Source of the DNA: JBKPCD01 sp046727175 | GTDB taxonomy: Bacteria > Acidobacteriota > Vicinamibacteria > Vicinamibacterales > 2-12-FULL-66-21 | Direction of reading: 5' to 3' | Assembly: GCA_046727175.1 (NCBI GenBank) | Contig: JBKPCD010000092.1 | Coordinates: forward strand, 33,088 to 97,087 | DNA: 64,000 nt | Shown here: positions 1 through 8,911 of the stretch, one piece after another | Layout: each line of letters opens with the position of its first letter | Numbering within the stretch: the stretch's first letter is position 1 | The notes under the pieces: generated by a model | What the model saw: only the letters and a program-made list of their open reading frames with translations | What the model was told of the DNA's origin: nothing | Database searches by the model: none | Program-made: the position numbers and the translations under genes

Positions 1-1398
1 TTCGCGCAGGAGCGCGAGCTCGTACGCACTAGCGAGGTAACGGCACGCCGCCACCAGGAAGGCGCCGCTGCCCATCGCAGGATCCAGAACCCGCAATGCA
101 AGGATGCTGGTCGAGGATGCGTCGCCAACGAGCGGAGCCAGGGTCCGGCGAACGAGATACTCCGTGAGCGACCGGGGCGTGTAGAAGGTGCCGGTCGCCT
201 TTCGACGTTCGCTCCTGACGAGCGTCGGGGCGCTCGCGGCGTTCTCGTGAGCGATCTCGAGATCGAGGAGCCGTTCGTACACGCCACCGAGCTGCTCGAC
301 GCCCAGGTCTCCGTAGGCGATTCGCTCGCGTCCCGACGATCCGCGGCGCGTTGTCAAGGCGAGCAGCGCCTGTCGAACATCGCCATCGTTCAGCGGCAAC
401 GTGTCGGCGAGCGGAGCAGCGGTGGGAGAGAAGAGCCGCCCGTTGAACGGCGGCACACGTAGCGAGCCAGCACGACAACCCCGGTGAGCGAGACGTGCAA
501 TGGCCTGAAGCGCCTCCCAGAGACCTCGTGGGCGGGGCCGCACCTCGATTGCTCCACGGAGCGATTCGATCGTGTAGCTCGCCCGGTACACCGGATGCCA
601 GCGAGGGACGAGGCCTCGCGCTTCCGCGAACAGCAGGAAAAGGATTCTGTAGATGATGATCAAAGATTCGTCGCTGTTCCGGCCGTCGACACTTGCAGCC
701 GTGGATGATCGCTTCGATCGCCTCGGTCGCCGTGCGGCAACAAACGCGCGCTCCAGGTGCTGCAGCGCCTCTTGCACGCCGTGCTGAAGAGAGTTGCGAA
801 CGTTGGTGCGATGCTGCTCTGAAAGAATCACGGCGCGATCGAGCAGCGATCGCCCGTCGCCCGTGGTGCCGTGCATGCCAGGCGCGCGCAGCAGCGCCCA
901 GAACACGGAAAAAGAGCGTGGATCGTCGAGGGCGATCTGCAGGTCGAATTCAACGAAGCGGCGTGAGTAAGTGCGGCGGCTATCCGCGACGCGAAGGGCC
1001 GGGCCCGAAAGACACAGGCACCATCGAAGACCGTACCCGATGCCGTGCGTGACCGCTTCACGCCACGCGCTTGCCAAATCGGCACCCCAACCGGTGACGA
1101 GCAGGACGGCAACCGCCATCCCGTCGGCTTCCAGGACCGCGCGAAACGTCGTCCCGGTGCCCCGAATCGGCAGCACGTGATACCCGAGCTGCGCCATCAG
1201 TGGCACGGCGAGCCTGTCGAACAGGCTACGCGCGCCGGTCGCCGGGCCGAGTTGCAGTCGCAGCGGTTGATGCCACGATCGCACTCGACGACGGGCCGCT
1301 TCGCGGCCGTTCTCGTCGAGCAGGCCGCGCAGCGCATCGGGAAGCACGCGCTCGAGCGCGTCGAGCGACAGAAGCGATCCGCTGATCCCTGGAATCAT
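1..1398 (-). CDS. N6-adenine DNA methyltransferase, DrmMI/Eco57I-like (5' part; runs off the window)
   Basis: The minus strand reads open for 466 codons from the ATG at 1398 to the window edge without a stop. Near residues 404-440 I read FYTPRSLTEYLVRRTL followed by LRVLDPAMGSGAFLVAA. This is the YTP signature plus motif I (DPAMGSGAF, AdoMet binding) of gamma-class N6-adenine methylases of the Eco57I/DrmMI type. The catalytic NPPY motif should lie beyond the edge. The roughly 400 residues before motif I have no motif I can name; IIYRILFLLFAEARGLVP resembles a segment found in Type IIG-like enzymes. The start overlaps the stop of the helicase gene by four bases (ATGA, 1395-1398), so the two are translationally coupled. 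By family it should methylate adenine for self-marking in a restriction or DISARM-like system. Family call is firm; system assignment is inference. Confidence 0.85.
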   Translation of the reverse strand, partial: MIPGISGSLLSLDALERVLPDALRGLLDENGREAARRRVRSWHQPLRLQLGPATGARSLFDRLAVPLMAQLGYHVLPIRGTGTTFRAVLEADGMAVAVLLVTGWGADLASAWREAVTHGIGYGLRWCLCLSGPALRVADSRRTYSRRFVEFDLQIALDDPRSFSVFWALLRAPGMHGTTGDGRSLLDRAVILSEQHRTNVRNSLQHGVQEALQHLERAFVAARRPRRSKRSSTAASVDGRNSDESLIIIYRILFLLFAEARGLVPRWHPVYRASYTIESLRGAIEVRPRPRGLWEALQAIARLAHRGCRAGSLRVPPFNGRLFSPTAAPLADTLPLNDGDVRQALLALTTRRGSSGRERIAYGDLGVEQLGGVYERLLDLEIAHENAASAPTLVRSERRKATGTFYTPRSLTEYLVRRTLAPLVGDASSTSILALRVLDPAMGSGAFLVAACRYLASAYELALLRE

Positions 1399-3899
1399 CG
1401 ACCGCGCCGGCGATTGGCGACGAACAGAACGGCCGTAAGCGTTGCCGTCGACGTGACTCGGAAATTCTCGACCGCGCTGACTCTGGCCTGCGCGTCCTCC
1501 AATCTGGTGTTGTCCGCTCGCTCGCGCCTTGCGGCGGCCGCGAGGTCGCGCCGATCGAACAGTCCAGCCTGAACCAGCTGCCGCGCCGCCGACGGAAGCG
1601 TCCGCGCCAGTGCCTCTTCGCGACGAAGGACCGCCTCCTGCTGCCGGCGAACCATGGCCTCCATCGTCGAAACCAATCGGCGGACGCGCACAGCAACGAA
1701 CCGGGAAAGCGGTGCATCTGGTCCACTGGTAAGTGCTCGCACGATGCGGGTCATGTCCTGGGTTCGGCGCTGCACGAGATCCCGGCGCGGGAACACGTGC
1801 AGAAGAACAGGTTCGGCATGGACGCTTCTGCCGTCCTCATCACGCAGTCTGACTGCGAAGAGGAATGAGAGACCGGGCGCGAGATCGGCCGCTGTTCGCC
1901 GAATCACGGCAGCAACCGGACCGCCGCTGGTCCGTCGACGAACGATGGCCGACGATCGCTGCCGCCACGATCGAATCATTTCGAGACGCGCAACTTCTTC
2001 CTGCGCTTCCACTCTGACATCCATTGACGCGACGTTCGACGAACGATGGACGTCATGCCGGGTACCCTCGATCGGCGAATACAGTGCGTTTGTCGGCTCC
2101 GCTCGCGGCAGGGTCGCCGGCTCCATTACGAGCTCCGCGACTTTCGACTCGGTCAGGTAGTCCAGGAGCCCTGCGGCGCCTCCTTCGCTCGCTCGCACGC
2201 GAGCTGCGCGGGCGGCAAGCGGCGCCAGAACGAGCCGCTCGGCCGTGTCGGACGCAACCAGCGCGATCTCGTGAACGCGTCGCGATTGCCCAAGTCGATC
2301 GACGCGACCCGCTCGTTGCTCGATACGCGCCGCGCTCCACGGGAGCTCGTAGTGGATGACGAGACGGCATCGTTGATGGAGATTGAGTCCTTCCGCCGCG
2401 GCGTCGGTCGCAAGGAGCGAAACATCTCCTGCGTTGAATCGGCGCTGAATCCGCGATCGTTCGCGCGGATCGAGTCCACCGTGGAGCACGACGACCGGCC
2501 GTCCCGCGGCAAGGACGATGCGCTCGAGACGAACGAGCGTGTCTCGATACTCGGTGAAGACGATGAGTGGCTCGCGAATGCGAGCGAGCAGGCGAAGCAG
2601 CCGACGTGTCTTGCTCTCGACGCGTGATGCGTGCTGCGCCGCTTCGGCAATCGACGCGAGCCATCGGCGTTCGCGCCGCGGATCGTCGAGGCCGGGTGCA
2701 GCCATCGCATCCAGCGGCTCCGCGTCTTCGAGTGAATCTTCGTCGGCCAGCGGAAGAAGCAGCTGCACCGCTGGTTGTGGCTGCGGCTTCGAGAGGAGCT
2801 CGAGCCGTCGTCGTACGGACGCGGCGAGCGACGCAGGGCTCGAGAGCGCGCGCTTCCTGAGGATGATGGATGCGAGCTTCGCCCGGGCGTCGCCACGAAG
2901 CTGCGCTTCGGTCCACACGGCATGTGTATAGCGCTCGAGCAGCTGGTGCATCTGCTTTTCCGCCGGCGTCAGCTGCACCCGTAGAAACGTACTGCGTCGG
3001 GAAGGTCCGCTACCGACCTCGCCACGAAGACGGCGGAAGAACACGACGGGATCGTCGGAGGCGTCGATACGACCGATCCGGCAAAGCGCGTCGAACTCTT
3101 CGTGATTGTCCAGATGCGGCGTGGCCGTCAGCAAGATGATGCGTCGGGATCGGATGCCAGCCGCATGCGCCGCGGTGCGGCGATCCGTTCCAAGCGTCGC
3201 CTGGTGCGCTTCGTCGATGACGAGGAGGTCCCAGGTGACGTCTTCGAGGGGCCGCAGGACTTCCGGACGCTTGATGAAATCCAGGGACGCGATGTGGATG
3301 CCGGGTACGGACCAGGGATTCACGTCCTCGGGATAGCTGGCGGCCGCCACGCGCAACCACTCCGCATTCGCCTGTGTGGCCTTGAGCGTGAAATGCGCGT
3401 CTAGCTCCCGTTCCCACTGATCGCGCAGACCTGCCGGCGTGACCACGAGGCAGCGAAAGTCCCCGTCGATCGCCGAGAGCTCGGCCATCACGAGGCCAGC
3501 CTGCACGGTCTTGCCGAGGCCCACGCCGTCTGCGACGAGCACGCGGGTTGCGCCGCGGCGCAGCATCGCGAGCACCGGCTCGAGCTGGTAGGCGACCAGC
3601 CTGATCGATGCGCTGGCAGCCTTCAGCGATCCGAACGGATGCAGCTCGCACGCGGCACGGCGAACCTCGTGCAGCCAGCGACGAACGGTTACCTTCCGGA
3701 GTGCCCCTGCGCGTTCTACGCGAGTCGGCCGATCGAACGGCACGAGCAGCGTTCGGCTCGCGGCGCGGCTGCCTGACAGATGCAGCGACGTGCAGTCCGG
3801 CCAGGTGCGGAGCGTTCGAATCGTCCACCGTTCGCCGCGCGCGCAGACGATGTCGCCCACTCGCCAGTGGTTGAAACGTCGAATCGCCATTGCTTCCAC
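1395..3899 (-). CDS. SNF2-family DNA helicase/translocase, DrmD-like
   Basis: An 834-residue superfamily 2 ATPase. Motif I is VADGVGLGKTVQAG near residue 125, motif II is LLVIDEAHQAT near 230, motif III is LLTATPH, and the C-terminal RecA domain has VVLHGGLDPRERSRIQRRF, then ATDAAAEGLNLH, then motif VI QRAGRVDRLGQ near 533. This is the SNF2/RapA-like helicase core. The usual DE before the GLGKT loop is DG here. It is the first gene of a pair: its stop overlaps the methyltransferase start by four bases. DrmD of class 1 DISARM is an SNF2-like protein encoded just ahead of the DrmMI methylase, which matches this order. The first ATG (3899) is used; MAIRRFNHW at 3890 is an alternative. A general RapA-like remodeller is less likely given the methylase partner. 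Confidence 0.85.
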   Translation of the reverse strand: MEAMAIRRFNHWRVGDIVCARGERWTIRTLRTWPDCTSLHLSGSRAASRTLLVPFDRPTRVERAGALRKVTVRRWLHEVRRAACELHPFGSLKAASASIRLVAYQLEPVLAMLRRGATRVLVADGVGLGKTVQAGLVMAELSAIDGDFRCLVVTPAGLRDQWERELDAHFTLKATQANAEWLRVAAASYPEDVNPWSVPGIHIASLDFIKRPEVLRPLEDVTWDLLVIDEAHQATLGTDRRTAAHAAGIRSRRIILLTATPHLDNHEEFDALCRIGRIDASDDPVVFFRRLRGEVGSGPSRRSTFLRVQLTPAEKQMHQLLERYTHAVWTEAQLRGDARAKLASIILRKRALSSPASLAASVRRRLELLSKPQPQPAVQLLLPLADEDSLEDAEPLDAMAAPGLDDPRRERRWLASIAEAAQHASRVESKTRRLLRLLARIREPLIVFTEYRDTLVRLERIVLAAGRPVVVLHGGLDPRERSRIQRRFNAGDVSLLATDAAAEGLNLHQRCRLVIHYELPWSAARIEQRAGRVDRLGQSRRVHEIALVASDTAERLVLAPLAARAARVRASEGGAAGLLDYLTESKVAELVMEPATLPRAEPTNALYSPIEGTRHDVHRSSNVASMDVRVEAQEEVARLEMIRSWRQRSSAIVRRRTSGGPVAAVIRRTAADLAPGLSFLFAVRLRDEDGRSVHAEPVLLHVFPRRDLVQRRTQDMTRIVRALTSGPDAPLSRFVAVRVRRLVSTMEAMVRRQQEAVLRREEALARTLPSAARQLVQAGLFDRRDLAAAARRERADNTRLEDAQARVSAVENFRVTSTATLTAVLFVANRRRGR

Positions 3900-4095
3900 G
3901 TCCGAGGTGTCACCGCAAGGCGAGTGCCGGAACCGCGCGAAACGACTCAGAGCGCTCTCAAGTCAACATCCCTGAGCCAGTTACATAAGGGCAGAGCGAA
4001 TTGAACGGTAGATACGGGTGCACCGCCGAACCAGATCTGTTGCAGCCAATGCAACGCGCGCTCGCACCGATCGGGCAGGATTTGAAACGAGCGAG

Positions 4096-5310
4096 CTACG
4101 CAAAGGATCGCAGCAACCGGCCACCCCGCGCCTGCCACCAGAGAAGCGCGGTCATGCAGATCACCGACGGCTGAATGTGGACGAATCTCGAATAGTGGGA
4201 GCCGAGCGGAAGAAGGAATAGAGCCCCGACGATTACCCAGAGCGTACTGGTTGCAGGTCCGGCCACGGTTCTCGACAGCAGTCGGTCGGCGACGATCATG
4301 AGAGCGGGCGCAATGATTACGAGGTCATAGACGGTCGTGTGAGGCGAGATGAGCACTGTCGCAAGAAGCAGGAGCGCAAAACTAATCAGCGGATCGCCGC
4401 CGATTCGCCAGTGCCGCACGACGACGATCATCGTCCCGGCTGCGCAGACGATCGAGAGCACCGTAGCCAGAAAGGGAGAACTGCCAAGCAGCGTGAAGAG
4501 GGCGCGAAAGGAATGCATCTGATATGGCTTCGGTTCGAGGAGTGCCGTGATTTCGCCAAGATGCAGAAGCGTTCTGAGGTAGTCGAGTGGGGGTGCGCTG
4601 CCAAGCAGGCAGATCGCCAAGAGCATCTGCGCTATCGCTGACGCAGCCACCATGGCGAGAGCTCGCCATTCGCTTGTGGCGAGCAGGAGAACGACAGCTG
4701 CCAACGCAAGTTGTGGCTTGTAGAAGAGCACGCCCAGTACGAGCCCTGCGAGCGCGGGTCGCTGCGCCCGGAGCAAGATCCACCCAAACGTGAGAGTCGC
4801 GAGCGCGATCGCTGAATTCTGGCCGTAGACCACGAGCTGCCATAGAGCCGGTGACCCGATGGCGAGAATCAGAACCTCCGTCCTGAACTCCCGCAACGCC
4901 CCGCATCGTTGCCAGATGGCGTAGCAGCATGACAGGTAGAGAACGATCGTTGCGGCGGTCCACAGGCCGAAGCTGACCAGATAAGGGAACGACGCGAACA
5001 GGCGGAAAAAGAGGGCGACCTGCGGTCCGTAGACCGGGACGAAGTACGTCAACGGCGCTCCGGGAATAACGCTCGATAGATACGCCGCCTGACCTGGCGT
5101 GTCATACAGCAACTCGAGCCGCCCCTCGCGGACGATTCTGCCAAGGACGTAGAAGTGCGCGTAATCCTCCCCTTTCAGGTGTCCACTGAATCCGAGAACA
5201 CCTGGCCACGCGAGATTGACGCCAACCACTGCCCAGAGTGTGATCGCGAGCACGACGGCATGATTCCGGATCCGGTCTCGAACGTGTCGACGTGATACGG
5301 GACCGGACAC
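4096..5310 (-). CDS. GT87-type (DUF2029) integral membrane glycosyltransferase
   Basis: A 404-residue protein with about ten hydrophobic segments from near residue 18 to the C-terminus. Early in the chain is a loop with GEDYAHFYVLGRIVREGR, where the acidic residues fit the first-loop acidic position of GT-C enzymes. It also has the YGQNSAIALATL and LFYKPQLAL stretches typical of DUF2029/GT87 proteins. Members are thought to be polyprenyl-phosphate-sugar-dependent mannosyl- or arabinosyltransferases acting outside the cytoplasmic membrane; the sugar and acceptor cannot be told here. The start is a GTG, with GAGAGC upstream as a weak ribosome site. It lies downstream of the long-helix protein, same strand, 64 bp apart. 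A glycan role in pilus or envelope modification is possible but unproven. Confidence 0.7.
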   Translation of the reverse strand: MSGPVSRRHVRDRIRNHAVVLAITLWAVVGVNLAWPGVLGFSGHLKGEDYAHFYVLGRIVREGRLELLYDTPGQAAYLSSVIPGAPLTYFVPVYGPQVALFFRLFASFPYLVSFGLWTAATIVLYLSCCYAIWQRCGALREFRTEVLILAIGSPALWQLVVYGQNSAIALATLTFGWILLRAQRPALAGLVLGVLFYKPQLALAAVVLLLATSEWRALAMVAASAIAQMLLAICLLGSAPPLDYLRTLLHLGEITALLEPKPYQMHSFRALFTLLGSSPFLATVLSIVCAAGTMIVVVRHWRIGGDPLISFALLLLATVLISPHTTVYDLVIIAPALMIVADRLLSRTVAGPATSTLWVIVGALFLLPLGSHYSRFVHIQPSVICMTALLWWQARGGRLLRSFA

Positions 5311-5330
5311 GCGGTGCTCTCTAACGGGAT

Positions 5331-5359
5331 GCTGAAGGACGCATCATCAGGCCGTCCTT
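5331..5359. terminator. imperfect hairpin between the 884-residue protein gene and the GT87 gene
   Basis: GCTGAAGGACG at 5331-5341 pairs with CGTCCT...TTCAGC at 5353-5367 with a four-base bulge. It lies just after the stop codon of the minus-strand gene ending at 5375. There is no clear U-tract on the minus strand, so termination is only a suggestion. Confidence 0.3.
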
Positions 5360-5374
5360 TCTTTCAGCGGCCTG

Positions 5375-8029
5375 CTAAGGCGCTCCGGGCGCCGGATGCT
5401 CGCTGCGAGACTCCTCCAGCGCGCGACGGGAGACGATCAGCGGACGCCTGTCGCCGCCGAGTGGCTTGGGCGTGTCCACTGCGCGCACACGCACACGCCG
5501 GATGCGGCACCCACGCGGATATGCGATTGCCGCGACCTGCAGCGGCAGCGAAAGGCCGGCCAGGAGTTCGTGCAGGTCGTCGGTTGGCCGCTTGTCATCC
5601 ACACGTTGTCGTCTCGGCTCGACGCGCGCCCACCCGGAGAGTGGCATCAGCTGAAGGATCCCGGTGGACTCGTCGTGGTCCGCCCTGAACTCGGCGAACG
5701 GATCGGCCTGTGGCTCCGGGGCCTGCTCGCGATCGCGTTCGCGTGCGGCGATTGCTTCGGCTTTCCGCTGCCGCTCGGCTGCGGCATCCGCCTCCTTCTG
5801 GCGACGTTTGCTTTCTTCCCGTTGCCGCTGTTGCCCGATTACGGCTTCGGCGGCCGCCCGTTGACGTGCCTCTTCCTCCCGGCGCTGACGCTCGGCCTCT
5901 TCGCGCTGTCGCTGGAGGGCCGCTTCACGCTGCCGTTTGGCTTCGGTTTCGGCGGCCGCGCGCTGGCGCTCTTCCTCCTCGCGCTGCTTGCGTTCGGCTT
6001 CTTCACGCTGGCGCTTGGCTTCCGCTTCCGCCGCGAGGCGCTGGCGTTCTTCTTCCTCACGTTGCTGGCGTTCGGCTTCTTCACGCCGGCGTCCGGCGTC
6101 CGCCTCGGCGGCGAGGCGCTGGCGCTCTTCTTCCTCGCGCTGTTTGCGTTCAGCCTCTTCACGCTGACGCCTGGCGTCCGCTTCCGCGGCGAGGCGCTTT
6201 TGCTCTTCTTCTTCTCGCTGCTTGCGCTCCCGTTCCGCTTCCTCACGCTGACGCTTGACCTCTGCTTCGGCGGCCAGGCGTTTCCGTTCTTCCTCTTCGC
6301 GACGTTTGCGTTCCCGTTCCGCTTCTTCGCGGTGACGCTTAGCTTCGGTTTCGGCGGCCAGGCGCAGGCGCTCTTCTTCGTCGCGCCGCTTGCGCTCGGC
6401 TTCTTCGCGCTGACGCTTCGCTTCCGCTTCGGCGGCGAGGCGCTTCCGTTCTTCTTCGTCGCGCCGCTTGCGCTCCCGTTCCGCTTCTTCGCGGTGGCGC
6501 CTGGCATCGGCTTCAGCGGCCAGGCGTCGGCGCTCTTCTTCGTCGCGCCGCTTGCGCTCGGCTTCTTCGCGCTGACGCTTCGCTTCGGCTTCGGCGGCCA
6601 GGCGCTTGCGTTCTTCCTCTTCGCGACGTTTACGCTCCCGTTCTGCTTCTTCGCGGTGGCGCTTGACTTCGGCTTCGGCGGCCAGGCGTTTCCGTTCCTC
6701 CTCTTCGCGCCGCTTCCGTTCTCGTTCCGCCTCTTCGCGTTGACGCCTGGCCTCCGCTTCGGCGGCGATTCGCTGGCGTTCTTCTTCCTCGCGCCGTTTG
6801 CGCTGGGCCTCTTCGCGTTGACGCTTCGCTTCCTTTTCGGCCGCGAGACGCGTTCGCTCTTCTTCGTCGCGGCGCTTGCGCTCCCGTTCCGCTGCTTCGC
6901 GCTGGAGCCTGGCTTCGGCCGCGGCGGCGAGCCGCTGCCGCTCCTCATCCTCACGCCGCTTGCGCTCGGCTGCCTCACCCTGGCGCTTGCCTTCGGCTTC
7001 GGCCGCCAGCCGCTTGCGCTCTTCTTCCTCGCGGCGCTTGCGTTCGGCTTCTTCACGCTGCCGTTCGGCCTCCGCTTCGGCGGCGAGGCGCTGCCGTTCT
7101 TCTTCTTCTCGACGCTTGCGCTCGGCTTCTTCGTGCTGCCGTTTGGCCTCCGCTTCGGCCGCGAGCCGCGTGCGCTCTTGTTCCTCGTGTTCCTGGCGCT
7201 CGGCCTCTTCGCGTTGACGTCTCGCGTCGGCTTCCGCCTTCAGCCGGCGCAGTTCTTCTTCTTCGCGTCGCTCGCGTTCGGCTTCCTCGCGCTCGCGGGC
7301 GGCTTCCGCTTCGGCGTTCTGCCGGTCTTCTTCGTCGCGAACGGCGCGTTGCAGCGCTTCGATCTCGTTCCCCGGGGCCGCGGGGACGTCCGTGCTGGCG
7401 CCGGGCGGGATGGACTGTCCCCCTGCTTCCGTGGACGCCGTCGTCACGGGCTCGCTGCGCCGCCACTCGAATGGAGACGACCACGACGAAGCCGCAGGCG
7501 GTGCATCCTGCGGCGATGCCGCCGCCGGCTCCTCGGTGGGAGCATCGTTGTGAGCCTGCCGCGCCGTGTATTCCAGATGCGCCGCGCGGTGTTGGCGTGC
7601 GATCGCCGCCTCGGATCGGCGTTCGTGCGCACGGGTGATGAAGGTCTTGATCTCTTCTGCGAAGAGGTCCGGATCGCATCCGGCGATCGGCTCGGGCGCC
7701 TCTTTCTTGCGCCGGAACTTGCCGAACAGACCACCCCCGGACTTGCCGTCCTGGTCGTCGGCGCGGCCTGACGCGAGCTGCGGGATGGTATGCGTCTGGA
7801 CGAACTCTGCGCCGTCGAGCGCCCGCAGGTGCGCGAACAGCTCCTCCTCGTCACGCGGCGACAGCAGCGCCGTCACGAGGATGACCTCGGGAACATTCGC
7901 CTGCAGCGCGGCAATGGCCGCATCTCGCGTGTCGACGTGCACGAAATCGGCCTGGACCTTCTCGCGCACGATGCGCTTCAGGATTGTCGCCTGCCGGTGG
8001 TCCGGCTCGATTGCTAGAACGAGGGCCAC
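5375..8029 (-). CDS. receiver-like domain protein with a very long charged helix
   Basis: An 884-residue protein. Residues 1-100 (ALVLAIEPDHRQATILKRIV, then PEVILVTALLSPRDEEELFAHL) look like a receiver-type alpha/beta fold but lack a clear phospho-acceptor Asp. A linker with FGKFRRKKEAPEP and a Pro/Ala stretch follow. From about residue 225 to 770 the chain is almost only E, R, K, A, Q and L in units such as RLAAEAEAKRQREEAERK, 26 or 28 residues long. At 0.15 nm per residue that helix could span about 80 nm. About 100 C-terminal residues are less repetitive (ILQLMPLSGWARVEPRRQR). GTG start preceded by TGGAGCAGCAT. It sits 0.9 kb from the pilin genes, divergently oriented, so a scaffold or polar role at the Tad apparatus is plausible but unproven. 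Confidence 0.7.
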   Translation of the reverse strand: MALVLAIEPDHRQATILKRIVREKVQADFVHVDTRDAAIAALQANVPEVILVTALLSPRDEEELFAHLRALDGAEFVQTHTIPQLASGRADDQDGKSGGGLFGKFRRKKEAPEPIAGCDPDLFAEEIKTFITRAHERRSEAAIARQHRAAHLEYTARQAHNDAPTEEPAAASPQDAPPAASSWSSPFEWRRSEPVTTASTEAGGQSIPPGASTDVPAAPGNEIEALQRAVRDEEDRQNAEAEAAREREEAERERREEEELRRLKAEADARRQREEAERQEHEEQERTRLAAEAEAKRQHEEAERKRREEEERQRLAAEAEAERQREEAERKRREEEERKRLAAEAEGKRQGEAAERKRREDEERQRLAAAAEARLQREAAERERKRRDEEERTRLAAEKEAKRQREEAQRKRREEEERQRIAAEAEARRQREEAERERKRREEEERKRLAAEAEVKRHREEAERERKRREEEERKRLAAEAEAKRQREEAERKRRDEEERRRLAAEADARRHREEAERERKRRDEEERKRLAAEAEAKRQREEAERKRRDEEERLRLAAETEAKRHREEAERERKRREEEERKRLAAEAEVKRQREEAERERKQREEEEQKRLAAEADARRQREEAERKQREEEERQRLAAEADAGRRREEAERQQREEEERQRLAAEAEAKRQREEAERKQREEEERQRAAAETEAKRQREAALQRQREEAERQRREEEARQRAAAEAVIGQQRQREESKRRQKEADAAAERQRKAEAIAARERDREQAPEPQADPFAEFRADHDESTGILQLMPLSGWARVEPRRQRVDDKRPTDDLHELLAGLSLPLQVAAIAYPRGCRIRRVRVRAVDTPKPLGGDRRPLIVSRRALEESRSEHPAPGAP
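5850..7300. repeat. in-frame tandem repeat array (78- and 84-bp units)
   Basis: The coding DNA is made of about twenty degenerate repeats of 78 bp (26 codons) interspersed with 84-bp units (28 codons, extra ERERK). All units keep the frame. The array causes long spurious ORFs on both strands. Confidence 0.8.
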
Positions 8030-8082
8030 ATGCTGCTCCAGCGGCCGACCTGTGTCGATGCGTCGGCCGGAAACAGAAGCGA

Positions 8083-8134
8083 GAAGTAAGAAGCTAGAGC
8101 GATCGCGATCGCAGTCACTCTAGCTTCTAACTTC
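8083..8134. repeat. word-type inverted repeat (GAAGCTAGAG)
   Basis: A 17-nt arm at 8083-8099 and its inverted copy at 8118-8134 match at 16 of 17 positions, with an 18-nt loop containing GCGATCGCGATCGC. It fills the gap between the 884-residue protein gene and the small membrane protein gene and is one of several such elements in the window. Confidence 0.7.
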
Positions 8135-8146
8135 TGGCTGCTGACT

Positions 8147-8413
8147 TCACATCTTCGCCATGAACACGAACAAGATGCAGCCGACCGTGGTGAAGACCAG
8201 CACCGGCGCGTTCTCGATGCTCTGATACCGAATCGCGGAGACGAGCGCGGACCCGAGCTCTCCGAGACGGATATTGAACGGCGACCAGGGATCGGTGCCG
8301 TAGATCAGGTCGGCGAACTTGTCGCGCACCCGGTCGTCGAAACAGATCAGCGCGCCAAGCACGCAGCAGAAGACGCCGATGGAGAGCGCCGACTGGCCAA
8401 TTCGCAATTTCAT
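8147..8413 (-). CDS. small membrane protein, function unknown
   Basis: An 88-residue protein starting MKLRIGQSALSIG at the ATG at 8413, chosen because GGGAAG lies eight bases upstream; a longer in-frame start would add an implausible Cys/Arg-rich N-terminus. It has two hydrophobic segments, residues 7-24 and 70-86, separated by a polar loop (FDDRVRDKFADLIYGTDPWSP). It is the first gene of the minus-strand run leading to the long-helix protein and faces away from the pilin operon. I do not recognise the family; being divergent from Tad genes suggests at most a loose link with the pilus. Confidence 0.6.
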   Translation of the reverse strand: MKLRIGQSALSIGVFCCVLGALICFDDRVRDKFADLIYGTDPWSPFNIRLGELGSALVSAIRYQSIENAPVLVFTTVGCILFVFMAKM

Positions 8414-8461
8414 ATCTGCTTCCCAGTGAACTAACCGGCGAAGGCCTCTTTCGCGAGCCAC

Positions 8462-8489
8462 TTGTAGCTCCTGCCGTCGGCAGCTACAA
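8462..8489. repeat. REP-like hairpin in the upstream region of the pilin operon
   Basis: TTGTAGC/GCTACAA and TGCC/GGCA pair around a three-base tip. The rest of 8414-8748 shows no gene I can support on either strand. Confidence 0.5.
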
Positions 8490-8748
8490 AGATCCGACAC
8501 TCGCATCGCAATCGACGTACCGTCTCGCGGCCTACCAAACTCGTTATCGCTAAGCCCAAGGAAGACAAGAGGAAGAACCGTCACAACGCTGAGACGCGGC
8601 AGCCGCGCTCGGGCAGCGCAAATGATCCCACCGATCAAATTCGCGGGAGTCGTTACGAAACTGCGGCGCCGCGAGCCCTCGCGAAGCGCTGCGCGACACG
8701 TTGCCGCACCGCGCGTTCTGTCGCGAAGTCGCTGGGAATCGAACGAGT

Positions 8749-8767
8749 TGTCGCGAGTCTCGCGACA
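8749..8767. promoter_or_regulatory. 19-bp palindrome, probable operator of the pilin promoter
   Basis: TGTCGCGAGTCTCGCGACA is a perfect 9+1+9 palindrome whose right end lies 15 bp before the -24 element of the sigma-54-like promoter. The half-site TGTCGCGA occurs again at 8719-8726, 30 bp upstream. It could be the binding site of an activator or repressor. Confidence 0.55.
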
Positions 8768-8781
8768 GCCGGCTCAGCTAG

Positions 8782-8797
8782 TGGCATAGCCGTTGCG
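8782..8797 (+). promoter_or_regulatory. sigma-54-type promoter of the flp pilin operon
   Basis: TGGCATAGCCGTTGCG has the invariant GG (8783-8784) and GC (8795-8796) separated by exactly ten bases, and close matches to the -24 (TGGCA) and -12 (TTGC) boxes. Transcription would start near 8808, giving a leader of about 100 nt before the first pilin. Confidence 0.6.
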
Positions 8798-8867
8798 ATA
8801 GGCCGGGCCGTGACGCGGCAAGCGCCGCGCGCACGAAGAACAACCAAATGCGGCGCTGCCGCAACGT

Positions 8868-8889
8868 CGCACCGCGCAAACGCGGTGCG
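8868..8889 (+). promoter_or_regulatory. stem-loop in the 5' leader of the first pilin gene
   Basis: CGCACCGCG and CGCGGTGCG pair perfectly around a CAAA loop, followed by CAAGCCTCGGGGGAGG that carries the ribosome site. A covarying copy precedes the second pilin. Confidence 0.55.
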
Positions 8890-8911
8890 CAAGCCTCGGG
8901 GGAGGATTCAC

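Noticed and set aside
5839..7056. 405-codon Lys/Ser/Asn-rich frame on the minus strand
   Set aside because: Alternative frame of the same repeat array, inside the 884-residue gene.
5396..7771. 791-codon open frame on the plus strand, Phe/Leu-rich
   Set aside because: It is antisense to the charged-helix repeat; the LALFFLALLAFG-like units simply mirror the minus-strand repeat codons. No ribosome site and no domain.
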